Shown one piece after another: positions 8,734 through 16,673 of a stretch of DNA of 64,000 nt (positions are counted from its first letter, which is position 1; the number at the start of each line of letters is the position of its first letter). The position numbers and the translations under genes are program-made. The notes under the pieces are model-generated. The model was not told where the DNA came from, made no database searches, and saw only the letters and a list, made by a program, of their open reading frames with translations. The DNA is from Streptomyces sp. YS415 (GTDB lineage: Bacteria; Actinomycetota; Actinomycetes; Streptomycetales; Streptomycetaceae), in assembly GCF_023544665.1 (NCBI RefSeq), contig NZ_JAMJFL010000025.1, positions 55,707 through 119,706 of the forward strand, read 5' to 3'.

Positions 8734-9693
8734 TCACTTCGGCACGGAGACCAGGGTGTACGTCGTCGCGGGCGTCGGCGTGGTGGTGAACCGCGCGTTG
8801 GGCAGCCAGAGCCGCCCCCGGTACGCGGCCACCGTCGTCGGCACGTCGAAGGCGGGGTCGGTGATCCGCCGCCGGAAGACTCCGCTGCGCCCGTCGGCGG
8901 CCAGCGTGAAGACGTCGATCGCGTTCTGCCGGTTCTGCACGACGTACAGCGTCCGCCCGATCAGCAGCAGCCCGTCGCCGTTGGTGAGCGGGGCCGCGCC
9001 GCCGAGGTCGACGAGTTCGGTGACGCCGGTGCGCGGGTTCACCCGGTGCAGGGCGCCGACCCCGGACTGCACCACGAGCAGCGCCGAACCGTCCGGGGTG
9101 CGGGTGATGCCGTTGGCGTTGACGACCTCGCCGGGCACCTGGTTCCAGGCGCCGCCGAGGGGGATCCGTACGACCTCGTCCGCGTCCGGCAGCGAGCCGT
9201 GCCGGCCGAGCGGGAGGGCGTACAGGACCGGCTGGTAGGAGTCGGTGAACCAGGCCGCGCGCCGGCTCAGGAAGACGTCGTTGGCGAAGGTCGGGGCAGT
9301 GGTGCCGAGGACGTAGGAGGCGAGGATCTCGCCGCTGCGGGCGTCCACGACCCGGGCGCCCTGGCCGCGGCCGGCGACGAACAGCCGTCCCCGGTCGTCG
9401 AGTTTGAGCCCGACCGAGGGCGTGCCGGGGCCGGGCGAGACGACCGTGCCCGATCCGGTGCGCAGATCGGCGCGGTAGAGGGAGCCGTCGCCGAGGGAGC
9501 CGAGGTAGGCGTACGGCCCGCCGCCGATGGTGATGCCCTCCGGGCGGAAGCCGTCGGGCAGCGCGATGACGGTGGGCCCGGCGGCGGCCCGGGCGGGTGT
9601 GCCGACGAGCGCGGCGCCGGTCGCCGCGGCGCCGGCGGTCAGCAGTCCTCGGCGGGTGAGATGACGTGCGAAGGAACCGTGAGTGGGAGCCAC
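8734..9693 (-). CDS. Tat-exported SMP-30/beta-propeller-like protein
   Basis: This 319-residue secreted protein starts at GTG 9693, which has GGAAGGG upstream. The N-terminus carries a twin-arginine signal (FARHLTRRGLLTAGAAAT, cleaved near ARA-AAG). The mature part shows repeated blades of the SMP-30/gluconolactonase or NHL kind, with GFRPEGITIGGG, VGLKLDDRGRLFVAGRG, NGITRTPDGSALLVV and TNGDGLLLIGRTLYVV. That predicts a six-bladed propeller. The substrate is unknown. Some related Streptomyces proteins are labelled superoxide dismutase, which nothing in this sequence supports. It follows mshC on the same strand after 190 nt. Confidence 0.75.
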   Translation of the reverse strand: MAPTHGSFARHLTRRGLLTAGAAATGAALVGTPARAAAGPTVIALPDGFRPEGITIGGGPYAYLGSLGDGSLYRADLRTGSGTVVSPGPGTPSVGLKLDDRGRLFVAGRGQGARVVDARSGEILASYVLGTTAPTFANDVFLSRRAAWFTDSYQPVLYALPLGRHGSLPDADEVVRIPLGGAWNQVPGEVVNANGITRTPDGSALLVVQSGVGALHRVNPRTGVTELVDLGGAAPLTNGDGLLLIGRTLYVVQNRQNAIDVFTLAADGRSGVFRRRITDPAFDVPTTVAAYRGRLWLPNARFTTTPTPATTYTLVSVPK

Positions 9694-9883
9694 GGGGAGC
9701 CCTTCCGCGAGGGGGGACCGGCAGGGAGCCGGTCCAGCGGTCAACTACCGCTCCACCCCACCACACCGTGCGCGCGCATCACAGCTCCCGACAGTTCTTC
9801 GACAGCGTCTCGACAGCATCCGGCCCCGGTGCCGGACCCGGCGGAGGGCACTTCCCGGCCACGGGGAAGCGCCCGCGCGGGCG

Positions 9884-11113
9884 CTACAGCGCGACCCCGA
9901 GCAGCGCGTCCACGGCACGGGATACGACGCCGGGGGCGCCCTCGTCCGTGCCGCCCTGCTCCTCCTGGAGCGCCGCCCAGCGGTCGACCGCGGCGAGCGC
10001 GGCGGGGGCGTCCAGGTCGTGCGCGAGGGCCGTGCGGATCTCCTCGACGAGTGCCTCGGCGGGCGGGCCGTCGGGCCGGGACACGGCGGCGCGCCAGCGG
10101 CCGAGGCGGGCGACGGCGTCCTGGAGGACCTGGTCGGTCCACTCCCAGTCCGCCCGGTAGTGGTGGGCGAGGAGGGCCAGCCGGATGGCGACCGGGTCGA
10201 CGCCCTCCCGGCGCAGCGTGGAGACGAAGACGAGGTTGCCCTTGGACTTGGACATCTTCTCGCCGTGCAGGGCGACCATGCCCGCGTGCACGTACGCCTT
10301 GGCCATGGGGAACTCGCCGGTCAGCACCTGGGCGTGCGAGGCGCCCATCTCGTGGTGCGGGAAGGCGAGGTCGGAGCCGCCGCCCTGGACGTCGAAGCCC
10401 ATGCCCAGGTGGTCCAGGGCGATGGCCACGCACTCGATGTGCCAGCCGGGGCGGCCCCGGCCGAGCGAGGCGCCGTCCCAGCTCGGCTCGCCCGGACGGG
10501 CGGCCATCCACAGCATCGGGTCGAGCGGGTTCTTCTTGCCCGGGCGGTCCGGGTCGCCGCCGCGCTCGGCGGACAGGACCCGCATGGCGGCCGCGTCGAG
10601 GTGCGAGACCTTGCCGAAGTTCGGGTCGGCCTCGACGGAGAAGTAGATGTCGCCGTCCAGTTCGTAGGCGGCGCCCGCGTCCCGCAGCCGCTCGACGAGC
10701 GGGACGATGCCGGGTATCGCCTCGACGGCGCCGATGTACTGGCGCGGGGGCAGCATCCGCAGGGCGGTCATGTCCTCGCGGAAGAGGGCGGTCTCCTTCT
10801 CGGCGAGGGCCACCCAGTCGATGCCGTCGCGCTCGGCCCGCTCCAGCAGCGGATCGTCGACGTCGGTGACGTTCTGGACGTAATGGACCTGCCGCTTGGT
10901 GTCGAGCCACACGCGCTGCACGAGGTCGAACGCGTTGTAGGTCGCCGCGTGTCCCAGGTGGGTCGCGTCGTACGGCGTAATGCCGCAGACGTAGAGACGG
11001 GCGACGGGACCGGGCTCGAGGGTGACGAGTCCACCGGTCGCGGTGTCGTGGATCCGGAGGTCGCGGCCCGTGCCGGGCAGGGCGGGGACCTCAGAAGCGG
11101 GCCAGGCATACAT
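9884..11113 (-). CDS. mshC: Cysteine:1D-myo-inositol 2-amino-2-deoxy-glucopyranoside ligase
   Basis: MshC joins cysteine to GlcN-inositol with ATP, the third step of mycothiol synthesis. The 409-residue length is the family size. It has the class I synthetase fold: a zinc-ligand Cys43 in YVCGITPYDATHLGHA, the HIGH-equivalent HLGH at 52-55, and KMSKS at residues 286-290. The start at ATG 11113 gives the family N-terminus (MYAWPASEVPALPG); longer in-frame extensions look like non-coding translation. Downstream genes run in the same direction. Two copies of AACCGGACCGG lie just upstream. Confidence 0.96.
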   Translation of the reverse strand: MYAWPASEVPALPGTGRDLRIHDTATGGLVTLEPGPVARLYVCGITPYDATHLGHAATYNAFDLVQRVWLDTKRQVHYVQNVTDVDDPLLERAERDGIDWVALAEKETALFREDMTALRMLPPRQYIGAVEAIPGIVPLVERLRDAGAAYELDGDIYFSVEADPNFGKVSHLDAAAMRVLSAERGGDPDRPGKKNPLDPMLWMAARPGEPSWDGASLGRGRPGWHIECVAIALDHLGMGFDVQGGGSDLAFPHHEMGASHAQVLTGEFPMAKAYVHAGMVALHGEKMSKSKGNLVFVSTLRREGVDPVAIRLALLAHHYRADWEWTDQVLQDAVARLGRWRAAVSRPDGPPAEALVEEIRTALAHDLDAPAALAAVDRWAALQEEQGGTDEGAPGVVSRAVDALLGVAL

Positions 11114-11124
11114 GTCATGAGCGT

Positions 11125-11159
11125 AACCGGACCGGCGTTCCATATACGAACCGGACCGG
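11125..11159. repeat. Direct repeat upstream of mshC
   Basis: AACCGGACCGG occurs at 11125-11135 and again at 11149-11159, 24 nt apart in the same orientation. It sits 12-46 nt upstream of the mshC start, where a promoter and its regulator sites would be. Whether it is an operator is untested. Confidence 0.5.
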
Positions 11160-11211
11160 GCCGGATGGCCGGTAAGGCCCTCTTGCGCGTGACCGGCCCC
11201 TGTGCCTGCGG

Positions 11212-12030
11212 CTATACCGGCGGCCAGGGGATCGCGGGCCACTCCCCGCTCGGCTCGGGGTGGGTGCCGGAGGTGAGCAGCGCCTCGACACGCGCGCGGG
11301 TGGCGTCGATCTCCGCCGGGGTGATCAGGGAGCCGAGCGTGGCCGTCAGGGGGCCCTCGGGGCCCAGTGCCGCCCTCAGGCCCTTGAGCACCTCGACCGC
11401 CTCCCCGGTCAGGGTCTCCCCCGCCCAGCCCCACAGCAGGGTGCGCAGCTTGTTCTCGACGTGGAAGGTGACCCCGTGGTCGATGCCGTAGAGCCGCTCA
11501 TCGGCGGCGGGCAGCAGATGGCCGCCCTTGCGGTCGGCGTTGTTGATCACGGCGTCCAGGACGGCGAGCCGCCGCAGCCGTGCGTCGTCGGCGTGCACCA
11601 GCAGGGCGGTGCGGCCCTCGTCGACCTCGGCGAACGCGATGGCCTTCCAGCCCGGCTCCGGCTCCTCGCGGTCGACCAGCGCCAGCAACTCGGCGCCGGG
11701 CACGACATCGATCCACAGCTGGCACATGCCCTCGCCGTAGGGCCCGTCGCGCAGCACGGTGGGCGGTACGAGCCCCCAGCCGGTCGCCTCGGAGACCGCG
11801 TACGCGGCGACCTCCCGCTCGGCGAGGGTGCCGTCGGGGAAGTCCCACAGCGGGCGCTCGCCGGCGATCGGCTTGTAGACGCAGGACGCCTCCCGGCCCT
11901 CGTGGGCGACCGTGCAGAGCAGGGCCGCGTTGGAGGCCTCGCGGATGCGGCCGCGGACGGTCAGCTCACCCTCGGTGAGCAGGTCCAGCGGGGTCACGCT
12001 CCGCGGCGGTATCCGTTCTGGCGCGGACAT
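11212..12030 (-). CDS. SCO1664-family protein (PI-kinase-like fold)
   Basis: This 272-residue conserved actinobacterial protein is distantly related to phosphatidylinositol 3/4-kinases by family knowledge. Visible kinase-like elements are an ATP-lysine candidate in ASCVYKPIAGERPLWDFP, the catalytic-type segment LDAVINNADRKGGHLL, and the metal-binding-type YGIDHGVTFH. The D-x4-N-x4-H order resembles PI-kinases and HipA-like folds. Substrate and role are not established. ATG 12030 is the start and overlaps the end of the DUF3090 gene by 37 nt, so the two are translationally linked. With the histidine phosphatase upstream they form a set conserved across actinobacteria. Confidence 0.85.
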   Translation of the reverse strand: MSAPERIPPRSVTPLDLLTEGELTVRGRIREASNAALLCTVAHEGREASCVYKPIAGERPLWDFPDGTLAEREVAAYAVSEATGWGLVPPTVLRDGPYGEGMCQLWIDVVPGAELLALVDREEPEPGWKAIAFAEVDEGRTALLVHADDARLRRLAVLDAVINNADRKGGHLLPAADERLYGIDHGVTFHVENKLRTLLWGWAGETLTGEAVEVLKGLRAALGPEGPLTATLGSLITPAEIDATRARVEALLTSGTHPEPSGEWPAIPWPPV

Positions 12031-12584
12031 ACGTGTCCCTCCGGGTCCAGGGGCAGGCTGCACAGCGGGCACGGCGGCCGCCCGGCGTTGACGACGTCCA
12101 GGGCGCGCTTGGCGAAGGCCCGGGCCTGCGCGCCGGTGAGCCGGACCCGCAGCATCGGGGGGCCGTTCTCCTCGTCCTGCAGCAGCCGTTCCTCGGCCTC
12201 GGCGAGGTCTTCCTCGGACTCGGCCTCCAGCTCGACCAGCGCCTGCGCCTCGACGATCATGCGCTGTTCGTCGCCGTCCCAGGCCAGCGCCATGGTGCCG
12301 ACCCGGAACTCCTCCTCGATGGGAGTCTCCAGGGGGGCGGTGTCGGCGACCTCGGTGGGTGCGACGACGGGGACGGCGGCGCTGCCGCCACTGCGCCGTA
12401 CGACCTCGTCGAGCAGTTCGTCCATGCGCTCGGCGAGCGCTGCCACCTGCGTCTTCTCCAGGGCCACGCTGGTCACCCGAGAGCCTGCGGTCGCCTGGAG
12501 GAAGAACGTCCGGCGCCCGGGCAGTCCGACCGTGCCGGCCACGAAACGCTCCGGCGGGTCGTAGAGGAACACCTGACGGGACAC
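11994..12584 (-). CDS. DUF3090 family protein
   Basis: This 196-residue protein begins MSRQVFLYDPPERFVAGTVG, the hallmark of the actinobacterial DUF3090 family. It ends in a putative zinc-binding tail with CPLC and a later HVC motif (about residues 172-187). The middle is acidic and probably helical (EAESEEDLAEAEERLL). The function is unknown. The conserved pairing with the SCO1664-type kinase fold (37-nt overlap) and the histidine phosphatase suggests one pathway. A TAGGGT hexamer upstream (minus strand, near 12648) could be a separate promoter. Confidence 0.9.
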   Translation of the reverse strand: MSRQVFLYDPPERFVAGTVGLPGRRTFFLQATAGSRVTSVALEKTQVAALAERMDELLDEVVRRSGGSAAVPVVAPTEVADTAPLETPIEEEFRVGTMALAWDGDEQRMIVEAQALVELEAESEEDLAEAEERLLQDEENGPPMLRVRLTGAQARAFAKRALDVVNAGRPPCPLCSLPLDPEGHVCPRQNGYRRGA

Positions 12585-12663
12585 GTCCTGTCTCCATGGG
12601 AATCGTGATCGGACTCGTGATCGGGCCGCTGCCGCGCCCGCTTCACCCTACTGCGCCCGACGA

Positions 12664-13350
12664 TCACGGTGCGCCCGCACCGCCCCCGACGGGAGCGTCG
12701 CCGGCCGGCGGTTCCTCGCGCGGCGCCAGGGACGCGAAGTCACCGGTGTCGCCGAGTCGCAGGAGAAACGGCCTGAGGCGGGTGTAACGGATCGCCGTGA
12801 TGGAACACGGTTCCACAGCAATCCGCTGGAAGAGGTCGAGATGAAGTCCGAGTGCGTCCGCGACGAGCGACTTGATGATGTCGCCGTGCGAGCACATCAG
12901 GTACACGGCGTCGGCGCCGTGCTCGCGCTCCACGCGCGCGTTCCAATCCCGTACGGCCTCGGCGGCCCGGGCCTGCATGGCCCGCATCGACTCACCGCCC
13001 GGGAAGGCGGCCGCCGACGGGTGTGCCTGGACGACCTCCATCAGCGGCTCGTCCTTGAGCTCGGCGAGCTTGCGGCCGGACCAGTCGCCGTAATGGCACT
13101 CCCCGATCCGTTCCTCGGTGTGGGCGCGCAGCCCCGGCCGGGCCTCCAGGAGGGGCCGGACCGTCTCCTCGCAGCGCTGCAGGGGGCTGGTGACCACCTC
13201 GGAGACCGGCAGCTCGGCGAGCCGTCCGGGCAGGGCGGCGGCCTGCGCGGCGCCGCGTTCGTCGAGGGCGACGCCGGGGGTCCAGCCGGCGAGCAGCCCC
13301 TCGGTGTTGGCGGTGGAACGTCCGTGCCGGACCAGGATCAGCGTGGGCAT
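12664..13350 (-). CDS. Histidine phosphatase (MSMEG_4193-type phosphomutase family)
   Basis: This 228-residue branch-1 histidine phosphatase starts at ATG 13350. The catalytic RHG is in LILVRHGRSTANTEG near residues 7-9. Further active-site residues are in SPLQRCEETV, the acid/base stretch ERIGECHYGDWSGRKL, and the second histidine in MCSHGDIIKSL. The family is annotated as probable phosphomutase but the physiological substrate is unknown. A TACCCT hexamer lies 7 nt upstream of the ATG with no ribosome site, so the mRNA may be leaderless. The gene is divergent from corA and heads the set with DUF3090 and the SCO1664-like gene. Confidence 0.9.
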   Translation of the reverse strand: MPTLILVRHGRSTANTEGLLAGWTPGVALDERGAAQAAALPGRLAELPVSEVVTSPLQRCEETVRPLLEARPGLRAHTEERIGECHYGDWSGRKLAELKDEPLMEVVQAHPSAAAFPGGESMRAMQARAAEAVRDWNARVEREHGADAVYLMCSHGDIIKSLVADALGLHLDLFQRIAVEPCSITAIRYTRLRPFLLRLGDTGDFASLAPREEPPAGDAPVGGGAGAP

Positions 13351-13412
13351 GCGGCCCAGGGTAGGCGCACCACGAGGTGTGCCGACGAACAGCAGACAGG
13401 AGAACACGGACA

Positions 13413-14411
13413 GTGATCGTCGACTGCGCCATCTACCGGGAAGGGCAGCGTGCGGACGGCCCCGAGGACCTCTCCGACGCACTCGCCGAGGCGCGGTCCG
13501 TCGGCGGCTTCGTCTGGATCGGCCTGCACGCTCCCTCCGAGGAGGAGTTCGAGCTGGTCGCGGAGGAGTTCGCGCTGCATCCGCTGGCCGTCGAGGACGC
13601 CCTCAAGGCCCACCAGCGCCCCAAGCTGGAGGTCTACGACGACTCGCTGTTCCTCGTCCTCAAGCCGGTCCTCTACGAGCCGCAGAGCGACACCGTGTCC
13701 ACCGGCGAGATCATGGTCTTCCTCGGCGACGGCTTCGTGGTGACGGTCCGTCACGGTGAGGGTGCCCCGCTGAAGACCGTACGGCGTCGCCTGGAGGAGG
13801 AGCCGACGCTGCTCGGCAAGGGGCCCACGGCGGTGCTGTACGCCGTCGCGGACGCGGTCGTGGACCACTACCTGGAGGTCGCGACCGAGCTGCAGACCGA
13901 CCTGGAGGAGCTGGAGGCGGAGGTCTTCTCCCCGGTCGACGGCGGCTCCCGGCACACCGCCTCCCGGATCTACAACTTCAAGCGGCAGGTCCTGGAGTTC
14001 CGCCGGGCGACCGGGCCGCTGGCGCTGCCGCTCGCGCGGCTGTCCGGGACGGGCGGCGCGTCCGGGGGGTCGGTGCCGTTCGTGAACGACAAGGCGCGGC
14101 CGTTCTTCCGGGACGTCAACGACCACCTCACGCGCGTGAACGAGTCGGTGGAGGGGCTGGACCGGCTGGTGTCGGACATCCTCTCGGCGCATCTGGCGCA
14201 GATGAGCGTCCGGCAGAACGACGACATGCGGAAGATCTCCGCGTGGGCGGCCATGGCCGCGGTCCCCACGATGATCGCAGGGGTCTACGGCATGAACTTC
14301 GATCACATGCCCGAGCTGCGCTGGACGTGGTCGTACCCGGCCGTGATCGCGCTCATGGCCGCCCTTGAGGTGCTGCTCTACCGGACGTTCAAGAGCAGGG
14401 GGTGGCTGTAG
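13413..14411 (+). CDS. corA: CorA-family magnesium/cobalt transporter
   Basis: This 332-residue protein has the large cytoplasmic alpha/beta funnel domain followed by two C-terminal transmembrane helices. The signature YGMNF lies in the loop after the first helix (IAGVYGMNFDHMPEL). GTG 13413 is preceded by AGGAGA. The stop lies 20 nt from the convergent ferritin-like gene, with no obvious hairpin between them. It probably imports Mg2+; Co2+ or Zn2+ transport cannot be excluded from sequence. Confidence 0.93.
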   Translation: MIVDCAIYREGQRADGPEDLSDALAEARSVGGFVWIGLHAPSEEEFELVAEEFALHPLAVEDALKAHQRPKLEVYDDSLFLVLKPVLYEPQSDTVSTGEIMVFLGDGFVVTVRHGEGAPLKTVRRRLEEEPTLLGKGPTAVLYAVADAVVDHYLEVATELQTDLEELEAEVFSPVDGGSRHTASRIYNFKRQVLEFRRATGPLALPLARLSGTGGASGGSVPFVNDKARPFFRDVNDHLTRVNESVEGLDRLVSDILSAHLAQMSVRQNDDMRKISAWAAMAAVPTMIAGVYGMNFDHMPELRWTWSYPAVIALMAALEVLLYRTFKSRGWL

Positions 14412-14431
14412 GCGGGTGGTGGCAGCGGCCG

Positions 14432-15220
14432 TCAGGCGAACTCGGGGGCCGAGTTCGCGGGGCCGCCGAGGGCGTCCCGTTGCCGGGGCATCCTCAGGGA
14501 GACCATGCGCCGCCAGCCCGCGGCACGGTCCCAGGCGTACACGGCGTGGATGCCGGCGGCGAGGACCGCCGACTTCGCGCGCGACCAGCCGAGGATGCCT
14601 CCCATGTGGGCCATCACGGCGAGGCTGACGTCCCGGTAGATCCGGATCTCCGCCAGCGCGCACTCGCGGAGGGTCCGCTGGATCGTGCGGCCGTGACCGG
14701 CGTGCGCGAGGCGCAGCAGTTCCTCGTGGCAGTAGGCGAGGTGGTTGTCCTCGTCGGCGGAGATCATCCTGACCGCGCGGCCGAGGTCGGGGTGGTCCGC
14801 GAAGTGCTTGCGCAGCAGTTGCATCTGTTCCGAGGCGCGCTGTTCGGTGACCCTGCTGTGGGCGAGGTAGACGATGATGTCCCGCACCGTGAGGCGCTCC
14901 TCGCCCTTGAGCTTCTCGTGGGCCAGGCCGATGCCGTGCTTCTCCAGGAGCAGCGTGTAGTCGGTCTCGTGCGGGACGGGAACGGGTGCGAGGCCGCGCT
15001 TCTTCATCAGGGCGTTGAAGATCCGCCCGTGCTTGTCCTCGTCGGCGCCGTGGCGGGTGATCCGGGGGGCGAGTTCGCGCTGGCCGTCCGGAACGAGCGC
15101 GGCGATGCGGGCGTTCTCCCAGCCGCCCTGGGACTCCCCGCTCGCGGCGATGGAGCAGAACAGGGCGAAGGACTCGTCGTTGTCGATGATCTCCTGGAAC
15201 AGGCTCTTGGCCGAAAGCAT
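14432..15220 (-). CDS. Ferritin-like diiron-domain protein
   Basis: This 262-residue, mostly helical protein carries two DEDxH elements, HGADEDKHGRIF and ISADEDNHLAYC. They are spaced like the two carboxylate/histidine pairs of a ferritin-like four-helix bundle. Further acidic residues in helices 1 and 3 (ASGESQGGWENARIAAL, HSRVTEQRASEQMQLL) could complete a diiron site. The C-terminal 60 residues, with VSLRMPRQRDALGGP, are not typical of bacterioferritin. Function is unknown: an oxidase or iron sequestration are both possible. Start ATG 15220 is chosen for the conserved MLSAKSLFQEIIDND opening. Confidence 0.75.
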   Translation of the reverse strand: MLSAKSLFQEIIDNDESFALFCSIAASGESQGGWENARIAALVPDGQRELAPRITRHGADEDKHGRIFNALMKKRGLAPVPVPHETDYTLLLEKHGIGLAHEKLKGEERLTVRDIIVYLAHSRVTEQRASEQMQLLRKHFADHPDLGRAVRMISADEDNHLAYCHEELLRLAHAGHGRTIQRTLRECALAEIRIYRDVSLAVMAHMGGILGWSRAKSAVLAAGIHAVYAWDRAAGWRRMVSLRMPRQRDALGGPANSAPEFA

Positions 15221-15374
15221 CGTGAGCACCTCTCTGCATGCCGCCGCGGGACTCCGCAAAGAACGAGTCAAATGCGGCGGGAGGGGTGCTGCAACAGGTG
15301 TGTCGGACAACTCCGCCAAAAGGAGGACGGCCGGTATCACGACGCAGGCGTAACCGTACGGCTCCATGCGCGTT

Positions 15375-15432
15375 GTTCTGCGTGACGGCCGTGGCGGGGA
15401 AGACCCCCGAGCCCCCACCACGGCCGCAGAAC
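15375..15432 (-). terminator. Terminator after the LLM oxidoreductase gene
   Basis: An outer stem GTTCTG/CAGAAC and an inner stem CGGCCGTGG/CCACGGCCG are separated by a 5-nt bulge on one side. This long hairpin lies immediately downstream of the minus-strand stop at 15449. Confidence 0.75.
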
Positions 15433-15448
15433 TTCTCCGGCCGCCGCC

Positions 15449-16504
15449 TCACGCGAGGCCGGCGCGCTCCAGGGCCTCGGTGCCGGCCCGCAGCGAGGCG
15501 AGGCGCTCGTCCAGGGTGAAGCCCGCGGGGGCGAGCGTGAGGGTGGTGACACCGGCCGCCGCGTAGGCCGCCATCCGGTCCGCGATCCTGTCGACCGAGC
15601 CCAGCAGGGTCGTCTTGTCGATCAGGTCGTGCGGTACGGCGGCCGCGGCGCCCTGCTTGTCGCCGGACAGGTACTTCTCCTGGATCTCGGCGGCTTGCTT
15701 CTCGTAGCCCATGCGCTGGGCGAGGTGGTTGTAGAAGTTCTGCTTGGGGCTGCCCATGCCGCCGACGTACAGGGCGGTGTAGGGGCGGAAGGTGTCGGCG
15801 AGGGCCGTCACGTCCTTGTCGTCGCCGACGGCGAGCGGCAGGGTCGGGCAGACGTCGAACCCGTCGAGTGTCCGGCCGGCCTTCTCGCGGCCCGCGCGCA
15901 GGTGGCGGATCGCGGTGTCCTCCAGGTGCTCGGCGGAGGGGAAGATCAGCAGCGCGCCGTCGGCGATCTCGCCGGTCTGCTCGAGGTTCTTCGGGCCGAT
16001 GGCGGCGATGTACAGCGGGATGTGCTCCCGGGTGGGGTGCAGGGTGAGCTTGATGGGCTTGCCCGGGCCGCCGGGCAGCGGCAGCGTCCAGTGCTCGCCC
16101 TCGTGGCTGAGGCGCTCGCGGCTCATCGCCTTGCGGACGATCTCGACGTACTCACGGGTGCGGGAGAGCGGCTTGTCGAACTTGACGCCGTACCAGCCCT
16201 CGGAGACCTGCGGTCCGGAGACGCCGAGGCCGAGGCGGAAACGGCCGCCGGAGAGCGAGTCGAGGGTGGCGGCGGTCATGGCGGTCATCGCCGGCTGACG
16301 GGCCGGGATCTGGAAGATGGCCGAACCGACGTCGATGCGCTCGGTCTTGGCGGCGACCCAGCTGAGCACGGTGGCGGCGTCGGAGCCGTAGGCCTCGGCG
16401 GCCCAGCAGACGGCGTAGCCGAGCCGGTCGGCCTCCTGGGCGACGGCGAGGTTGTCCCCGTCCATTCCGGCACCCCAGTAGCCGAGGTTGATCCCGAGCT
16501 GCAT
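15449..16504 (-). CDS. LLM-class F420-dependent oxidoreductase
   Basis: This 351-residue luciferase-like (TIM-barrel) protein probably uses the deazaflavin F420. It has the LGINLGYWGAGMDGDN opening, AEAYGSDAATVLSWVAAKTERIDVGSAIFQIPAR, the SGGRFRLGLGVSGPQVSEGWYG segment characteristic of the class, and a C-terminal region with LGSVDRIADRMAAYAAAGVTTL. The substrate is unknown. The start codon has AGGGGAA upstream. A perfect 14-bp palindrome lies 13 nt before the ATG, suggesting control by a TetR-type regulator. It is divergent from the aldo/keto reductase gene. Confidence 0.88.
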   Translation of the reverse strand: MQLGINLGYWGAGMDGDNLAVAQEADRLGYAVCWAAEAYGSDAATVLSWVAAKTERIDVGSAIFQIPARQPAMTAMTAATLDSLSGGRFRLGLGVSGPQVSEGWYGVKFDKPLSRTREYVEIVRKAMSRERLSHEGEHWTLPLPGGPGKPIKLTLHPTREHIPLYIAAIGPKNLEQTGEIADGALLIFPSAEHLEDTAIRHLRAGREKAGRTLDGFDVCPTLPLAVGDDKDVTALADTFRPYTALYVGGMGSPKQNFYNHLAQRMGYEKQAAEIQEKYLSGDKQGAAAAVPHDLIDKTTLLGSVDRIADRMAAYAAAGVTTLTLAPAGFTLDERLASLRAGTEALERAGLA

Positions 16505-16516
16505 GGCCGATTCCCC

Positions 16517-16530
16517 TTACTGATCAGTAA
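16517..16530. promoter_or_regulatory. Perfect palindrome upstream of LLM oxidoreductase gene
   Basis: TTACTGATCAGTAA is a perfect 14-bp palindrome 13-26 nt upstream of the minus-strand start. Its size and AT-rich symmetric arms fit a TetR-family operator. No TetR gene is adjacent, so the regulator would be encoded elsewhere. Confidence 0.5.
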
Positions 16531-16623
16531 CGTCTTTGTTGCCGAGACCTTAGCGCGGTGGGGGCCGCGGCGGGGAGGGTGCCGGGGCACCGCGGACACC
16601 CATGTCGCCGGCGGGAGATCTGG

Positions 16624-16632
16624 TTATCCACA
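16624..16632 (+). other. Isolated DnaA-box-like 9-mer
   Basis: TTATCCACA is a perfect match to the classic DnaA box. It is single and lies in the LLM/aldo-keto reductase intergenic region, 42 nt before the ATG at 16674. One copy is not an origin. It may be a titration or regulatory site, or chance. Confidence 0.35.
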
Positions 16633-16673
16633 GGTACCCACGGGGCAGGTTCTGGCCAGTAATCTCGGCGTTC

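Noticed and set aside
16624..16632. A replication origin around the DnaA-box match
   Set aside because: There is only one 9-mer, with no cluster and no dnaA/dnaN neighbours.
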